This document shows, in pieces, positions 5,887-9,490 of a DNA stretch of 9,490 nt; the first letter of the stretch is position 1; the number at the start of each line of letters is the position of its first letter. The translations under genes were made by a program, and so were the position numbers. This DNA comes from Planctomycetota bacterium (GTDB taxonomy: Bacteria > Planctomycetota > MHYJ01 > JACQXL01), in assembly GCA_016208805.1 (NCBI GenBank), contig JACQXL010000037.1, positions 1 to 9,490 of the forward strand, given 5' to 3'. The notes beneath the pieces are model-generated. The model made no database searches and had not been told where the DNA came from. It was given only the letters and a program-made list of their open reading frames with translations.

Positions 5887-6426
5887 ATGAAACGAGTCAT
5901 ACTTGACAAGTCAAGCATCTCGGACTACCTTAAAACCATTGCCGAACGTATCTTGGACCGCAATAAAACCGGTTCTTCGCTGGCACTCGTCGGCATCCAA
6001 CGGCGCGGCGTACCACTGGCCGACCGGCTCAAAGAGATACTGTCTAAGAAAATAAAGCACGATATCCCCACCGGACATCTTGATATCACGCTCTACCGGG
6101 ACGACCTGAAAACCATCGGCCCGGCCCCGCTGGTCAAAGGCACCGATATTAACTTTGATATCACGGATAAAAATGTAATTCTGGTTGACGATGTCTTATA
6201 CACCGGCCGGACTATCCGGGCCGCGCTGGATGAACTGACTGACCTGGGCCGAGCCAAATCCATCCAACTGGCCGTCCTGGTTGACCGCGGTAACCGTGAA
6301 CTGCCTATCCAGGCCGATTATGCCGGAAAAACTATCAAAACCACATCGTCCGATATCATTCACGTCAAACTGAAAGAGACCGACGGCAAAGATGAGGTCG
6401 TATTAAGCATAGACAATGGCGAATAA
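5887..6426 (+). CDS. pyrR: PyrR, pyrimidine regulator / uracil phosphoribosyltransferase
   Basis: This is a type I phosphoribosyltransferase fold protein of 179 residues, the usual PyrR length. In known systems PyrR senses UMP, binds pyr mRNA to control attenuation or translation, and can make UMP from uracil and PRPP. Visible motifs are GIQRRGVPLADRL (36-48), the PyrR-typical LDITLYRDDL (65-74), the PRPP loop VILVDDVLYTGRT (97-109), and LVDRGNRELPIQADYAGK (131-148). In the last block the more usual His of DRGHRELPI is Asn136. It is the first gene of the pyr operon and overlaps pyrB by 11 bases. A promoter lies directly before it with no room for a leader attenuator. The identification is firm; whether it regulates RNA here is open. 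Confidence 0.95.
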   Translation: MKRVILDKSSISDYLKTIAERILDRNKTGSSLALVGIQRRGVPLADRLKEILSKKIKHDIPTGHLDITLYRDDLKTIGPAPLVKGTDINFDITDKNVILVDDVLYTGRTIRAALDELTDLGRAKSIQLAVLVDRGNRELPIQADYAGKTIKTTSSDIIHVKLKETDGKDEVVLSIDNGE

Positions 6427-7363
6427 TAATACTGTGAAGTGGTCGCGCAAACACCTGCTCGGGCTGGAAGACTTATCCGCCCAGGAAATAACCACCATCC
6501 TTGATACCGCCGATGGTTTCAAGGAAGTCTCCACCCGCACCGTCAAGAAAGTGCCCGCGCTCCAGGGCAAGGTCGTGGTCAATATGTTCATAGAGCCGAG
6601 CACCCGGACCAAGACCTCGTTCTCGCTGGCCGCCAAGCGCCTGAGCGCGGATATCGTGGATTTCTCGGCCTCAACCAGCGCGCTGACCAAGGGCGAAAGC
6701 CTAAAAGACACGGCTCGCAATATAGAAGCAATGGGCGTGGATATCGTCGTCATCCGGCACACCACTCCCGGCGCGCCGCACCTGTTGAGCCGGACTATTA
6801 ACGCCAGCATCATCAACGCCGGCGATGGCGCGCATGAGCATCCCACCCAGGGACTGCTCGATATCTTCACCATCCGCGAAATGAAAGGCAGAATCAAAGG
6901 GCTCAAAGTCGCGCTGCTGGGCGATATCACCCACAGCCGGGTGGCCCGCTCCAATATCTGGGGACTGACCAATCTCGGCGCCGAAGTCTATGTGGTCGGC
7001 CCGTCAACACTGATACCGACCCAACTCAAACAGCTCGGCGTGAAAATATCCTATAATCTTGATGAAATCATCCCGCAAATGGATGTGATTAATATACTCA
7101 GAATCCAGATGGAACGCCAGAAGGCCGGGCTCTTCCCGTCCATCCGTGAATACGCCCGCCTGTTCGGCATCAACGCCGAGCGGCTAAAGAAAGCCAAGAA
7201 AGATATCCTGATTATGCATCCGGGACCGGTCAACCGCGGCATAGAGATTACGCCGGAAGTCGCCGACGGCGCCCGCTCGGTCATCCTCAAGCAGGTTACC
7301 AACGGACTGGCCGTCCGGATGGCCGTGCTTTACCTGGTGGCCGGAGTAAGCGCGGATAAATAA
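6416..7363 (+). CDS. pyrB: Aspartate carbamoyltransferase catalytic subunit
   Basis: This cytoplasmic enzyme joins carbamoyl phosphate and L-aspartate to give N-carbamoyl-L-aspartate, the committed step of pyrimidine synthesis. At 315 residues it matches the family. The carbamoyl-phosphate site STRTKTSF (62-69), the loop Lys in TKGES (91-95), HPTQ (142-145), the RVARS segment (175-179), the aspartate-site loop LRIQMERQ (228-235) and HPGPVNRGIEI (268-278) are all present, so the enzyme should be active. It starts inside the end of pyrR and ends two bases before pyrC, indicating coupled translation. No pyrI regulatory subunit is seen. In several bacteria such ATCases form a complex with the neighbouring dihydroorotase, which bears on the unusual PyrC here. 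Confidence 0.97.
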   Translation: MANNNTVKWSRKHLLGLEDLSAQEITTILDTADGFKEVSTRTVKKVPALQGKVVVNMFIEPSTRTKTSFSLAAKRLSADIVDFSASTSALTKGESLKDTARNIEAMGVDIVVIRHTTPGAPHLLSRTINASIINAGDGAHEHPTQGLLDIFTIREMKGRIKGLKVALLGDITHSRVARSNIWGLTNLGAEVYVVGPSTLIPTQLKQLGVKISYNLDEIIPQMDVINILRIQMERQKAGLFPSIREYARLFGINAERLKKAKKDILIMHPGPVNRGIEITPEVADGARSVILKQVTNGLAVRMAVLYLVAGVSADK

Positions 7364-7365
7364 AT

Positions 7366-8559
7366 ATGAGCAGTATTCTTATCAAAGGCGGACGGGTAAT
7401 CGACCCGGCCAACAAAATAGACAAGACCGCGAATGTCTTTACCCTGAACGGCAAGATAAAATCAGTCGGCGCTCAGTCGCCCAAGGCCGACAAGGTCATT
7501 GACGCTAAAGGCCTAATCGTCGCGCCCGGACTGATTGATATGCACGTGCACCTGCGCGAGCCGGGCAAGGAAGAGGAAGAAACCATCGCTTCCGGCTCAG
7601 CCGCGGCGGTCAACGGCGGATTCACCTCGGTCGCCTGTATGCCCAATACCGAACCGGCCGTGGACAGCGAGGCATCGGCCGAGTTCGTCTATCTCCAGGC
7701 CAAACGCACCGGCAAGGCAAACATCTACCCCATAGGCGCTATTACCAAGGGAAGAAAAGGCGTTGAACTCTCGGAAATGGGACAGCTTGTGCGCGGCGGC
7801 GCCGTGACCATCATCAGCCACTGCGAGGATAAAGACCTGGTCCCGGACGGCGTGATGAACGACGGCTTTATCTCGGCCGTGCTCGGACTGCGCGGCATGC
7901 CCAACGTGGCCGAAGAGGTCATGGTCTACCGCGATATCGCGCTGTGCGAACTCACCGGCGGCAAACTTCATATCGCCCATATCACCACCCGGGGCGCGGT
8001 GGAACTGGTACGCCAGGCAAAAAAGAAAGGCATCAACGTCACGGCTGAAGTCACGCCGCATCATCTGCTCCTGACCGACGAATCGGTCAAGACCTCCAGC
8101 TTCGACCCCAACTATAAAATGAATCCGCCCCTGCGCACCAAGCAGGATATCGAGGCGCTGGCCAAAGGGCTCAAGGACGGCACCATAGATGCGATTGCCT
8201 CGGACCATGCGCCGCACTCACCCGAGGAAAAGGATGTTGAATTCAATATCGCGCCATTCGGCATCATCGGCATGGAAACGCTCCTGCCACTGGTGCTCAC
8301 CGAACTGGTCAATAAAAAGGTGATTACCCTGGCCCAGGCGATTGCCAAACTGACCGTCAACCCGGCCCGGATTTTAGGGCTTGACAAAGGCACACTCACT
8401 GTCGGCGCCGATGCCGATATTACACTGATTGACTTATCCAAAGAATGGGTCATTAACCCGGACGAATTTAAGTCCAAGAGCCGCAACTGCCCCTTCAGGG
8501 ACTGGAAGGTCAAAGGCAAGGCGGTCAAGGTTATCGTCGGCGGACAGGTTGTTAACTGA
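7366..8559 (+). CDS. pyrC: Dihydroorotase (class I) with an internal deletion of the DDG loop
   Basis: Dihydroorotase cyclises carbamoyl-aspartate to dihydroorotate. The amidohydrolase landmarks are present: MHVHLREPG (59-67, metal His60 and His62, substrate Arg64), MPNT (92-95), HCED (152-155), HIAH (202-205), EVTPHHL (228-234), KMNPPLR (251-257), SDHAPH (279-284) and APFGI (296-300). The protein has 397 residues against about 425-430 usually. The missing part is specific: after GGAVT (144-148) it goes straight to IISHCED, whereas relatives have about 27 more residues there, including the (S/T)DDG loop whose Asp is a metal ligand in characterised class I enzymes. The reading frame is preserved. 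No SD is visible and the start follows pyrB by two bases. It may be inactive or depend on PyrB; an assembly deletion is also possible. The family call is firm and activity is uncertain. Confidence 0.95.
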   Translation: MSSILIKGGRVIDPANKIDKTANVFTLNGKIKSVGAQSPKADKVIDAKGLIVAPGLIDMHVHLREPGKEEEETIASGSAAAVNGGFTSVACMPNTEPAVDSEASAEFVYLQAKRTGKANIYPIGAITKGRKGVELSEMGQLVRGGAVTIISHCEDKDLVPDGVMNDGFISAVLGLRGMPNVAEEVMVYRDIALCELTGGKLHIAHITTRGAVELVRQAKKKGINVTAEVTPHHLLLTDESVKTSSFDPNYKMNPPLRTKQDIEALAKGLKDGTIDAIASDHAPHSPEEKDVEFNIAPFGIIGMETLLPLVLTELVNKKVITLAQAIAKLTVNPARILGLDKGTLTVGADADITLIDLSKEWVINPDEFKSKSRNCPFRDWKVKGKAVKVIVGGQVVN

Positions 8560-8560
8560 G

Positions 8561-8633
8561 TTATGCGTCGTGCGTTATGCGTCCTGCGTCACGACGCCAG
8601 ACACACAACCCAAGACGCACAGCGCATCACGCA
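8561..8633 (+). repeat. TGCGTC-word repeat forming a hairpin before the NYN gene
   Basis: The whole pyrC-NYN spacer is built from TGCGTC/GACGCA words. TGCGTTATGCGTCCTGCGTC (8571-8590) pairs with GACGCACAGCGCATCACGCA (8614-8633) at 16 of 20 positions plus one G-T wobble, around a 23-nt loop. The right arm ends directly at the ATG (8634), where a ribosome binding site would be expected. No T-run follows, so it is not a standard terminator. Confidence 0.7.
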
Positions 8634-9170
8634 ATGCTTATCCTGATTGACGGCTACAACCTGATATTCTCCGAACAGACGGACCTGGCCTGGTGGGACA
8701 AAGACCCGTCATTCTTGGAGAAATCACGCGACAGCCTGATTGCCAAACTAATTAGCTATAACGCCACCCGGAAATACCATATCATCGTCGCCTTTGACAG
8801 TGACCAGACCTGTGCCGCGGGCAGTTTCTATCCCCAGCGCCAGAAACCGACCACTCTGATTGAAGTCGTCTTCCCCCAGCACGGCTATAAAGCGGATGAT
8901 TTCATCATCAACTTCGTATATTCGCACCCCAAACCCAAAGGCATCCTGGTGGTCACATCGGACCGACAGATAGTCTATCTGTCCAAGCGTGAATCGGCCA
9001 AGGTCATCTCGTCGCAGGAATTTATGGAAACACTCAACCGGCCTGCCAAGACATCAGCGGACGAGAAATCCAAGGAACTGGATGCCGGCGAGCCGATAGA
9101 AAAGATTGTCGGCCTGACCCCGTCCGAGACGGAAAAATGGATGGAAGTATTTGGGGACGAGGAGGTGTAG
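8634..9170 (+). CDS. YacP/Rae1-like NYN-domain endoribonuclease family protein (178 aa)
   Basis: The protein begins MLILIDGYNLI, the opening strand of NYN/PIN-like nucleases, so the ATG at 8634 is chosen over the in-frame ATG at 8577, whose extra 19 residues come entirely from the repeat. Acidic residues typical of the metal site appear in order: Asp6 (LIDGYN), Asp55 (VAFDS), Asp88/Asp89 (KADDFI) and Asp110 (VVTSD). QIVYLSKRESAKVISSQEF (112-130) matches the end of the YacP-type domain. A charged linker leads to LTPSETEKWMEVFG (161-174), a C-terminal helix. In Bacillus subtilis the YacP homologue Rae1 cleaves mRNA on the ribosome; that role here is inference from family membership. It follows the pyr genes but is functionally distinct and may simply be read through from their promoter. 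Confidence 0.8.
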   Translation: MLILIDGYNLIFSEQTDLAWWDKDPSFLEKSRDSLIAKLISYNATRKYHIIVAFDSDQTCAAGSFYPQRQKPTTLIEVVFPQHGYKADDFIINFVYSHPKPKGILVVTSDRQIVYLSKRESAKVISSQEFMETLNRPAKTSADEKSKELDAGEPIEKIVGLTPSETEKWMEVFGDEEV

Positions 9171-9232
9171 CGAGTAGCCAGTAGCGAGTATCGAGGAAAA
9201 AGTATCCCCCTCGCTACTCGTTACTCGATACT
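9171..9232 (+). repeat. CGAGTA-word repeat with a strong hairpin before acylphosphatase
   Basis: The spacer consists of CGAGTAGC/GTATCGAG words and their complements. AGTAGCGAGTATCGAGG (9180-9196) pairs with CCTCGCTACTCGTTACT (9209-9225) in 15 Watson-Crick pairs, one G-T wobble and one mismatch, around a 12-nt loop. It could act as an RNA structure or 3'-end stabiliser. There is no T-run after it, so an intrinsic terminator is unlikely. Confidence 0.7.
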
Positions 9233-9238
9233 TGGATA

Positions 9239-9490
9239 ATGGTTCGTGTTCATCTGATTATCTCCGGCAAGGTCCAGGGCGTATTCTTCAGGTCGTACAC
9301 AGAAGAGCAGGCCCGCACGCTCGGCCTGACCGGCTGGGTGCGCAATATTCCGGACAGCAAGGTTGAAGCCGTGTTTGAAGGCGAGCAAGAAAAGATTGAC
9401 AAAATAATCGCCTGGTGTAGATTAGGCCCTCCAGCCGCTGTTGTCAGCGATGTCAAAGCGGACTGGGAAAAACCAACAGGAGAGTTTAAA
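9239..9490 (+). CDS. acyP: Acylphosphatase (C-terminus cut by right edge)
   Basis: Acylphosphatases are small cytoplasmic enzymes of about 90 residues that hydrolyse carboxyl-phosphate bonds. The 84 residues present show the signature: SGKVQGVFFRSYTEEQA (9-25) with the phosphate-binding loop and catalytic Arg18, then LGLTGWVRNIPDSKVEAVFEG (28-48) with catalytic Asn36. It reaches PTGEFK at the window edge, so only about half a dozen residues, typically ending a final beta strand, are missing. The ATG at 9239 places the first strand (VRVHLIISG) correctly. No SD is evident; the sequence before it is the CGAGTA repeat. Substrate in vivo is generally unclear for this family; carbamoyl phosphate, used by the nearby PyrB, is one known substrate type, but a link is only speculation. 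Confidence 0.93.
   Translation, partial: MVRVHLIISGKVQGVFFRSYTEEQARTLGLTGWVRNIPDSKVEAVFEGEQEKIDKIIAWCRLGPPAAVVSDVKADWEKPTGEFK

Noticed and set aside
6403..6972. Minus-strand open frame of 189 codons over pyrB
   Set aside because: Antisense shadow of a well-conserved ATCase gene.
7597..8217. Minus-strand open frame of 206 codons over pyrC
   Set aside because: Antisense shadow of dihydroorotase. His/Asp-rich stretches come from reading the complement of catalytic regions.
9171..9232. Possible CRISPR-like array or intrinsic terminator
   Set aside because: The words are short, imperfect and contiguous without spacers, so this is not CRISPR. No T-run follows the hairpin, so an intrinsic terminator is not supported.

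Overview
The window looks like bacterial chromosome from a Planctomycetota-like or related uncultured lineage. That placement is an inference with low to moderate confidence. It rests on two large exported HEAT-repeat proteins with a Trp-rich WEVWWTRNR entry motif, a FlgD/Ig-type surface protein, a shortened MnmE-like GTPase, and gene junctions built from short dispersed 'word' repeats. No rRNA, tRNA, CRISPR array or transposase gene was seen.

Layout. Positions 1-907 (minus strand) hold the N-terminal 302 residues of an exported Ig-like surface protein that continues beyond the left edge. A 208-bp divergent promoter region separates it from everything else, which reads on the plus strand. First come two tandem paralogous exported HEAT-repeat proteins (1116-2867 and 2936-4825). 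Five bases later comes a short MnmE-like GTPase (4831-5841). A compact pyrimidine operon then starts from its own near-consensus promoter: pyrR (5887-6426), pyrB (6416-7363, overlapping pyrR by 11 bases) and pyrC (7366-8559). Last are a YacP/Rae1-like NYN-domain RNase (8634-9170) and an acylphosphatase (9239 to the right edge, nearly complete).

How the genes work together. PyrB and PyrC catalyse consecutive steps of de novo UMP synthesis (carbamoyl-aspartate, then dihydroorotate), and PyrR is the usual UMP-sensing regulator or uracil phosphoribosyltransferase. The MnmE-like protein and the NYN RNase belong to tRNA/RNA metabolism. The HEAT paralogues and the surface protein are envelope or periplasmic proteins of unknown role.

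Most notable points. (1) PyrC carries a clean in-frame gap of about 27 residues that removes the DDG metal-ligand loop while every other catalytic motif remains. (2) The MnmE-like protein lacks both the central helical segment and the C-terminal CxGK helical domain. (3) Palindromic and word-type dispersed repeats lie in frame inside coding regions (surface protein and mnmE) as well as in spacers. (4) pyrR and the first HEAT gene have promoters placed so that their mRNAs would be leaderless or nearly so, which leaves PyrR no leader attenuator to act on.
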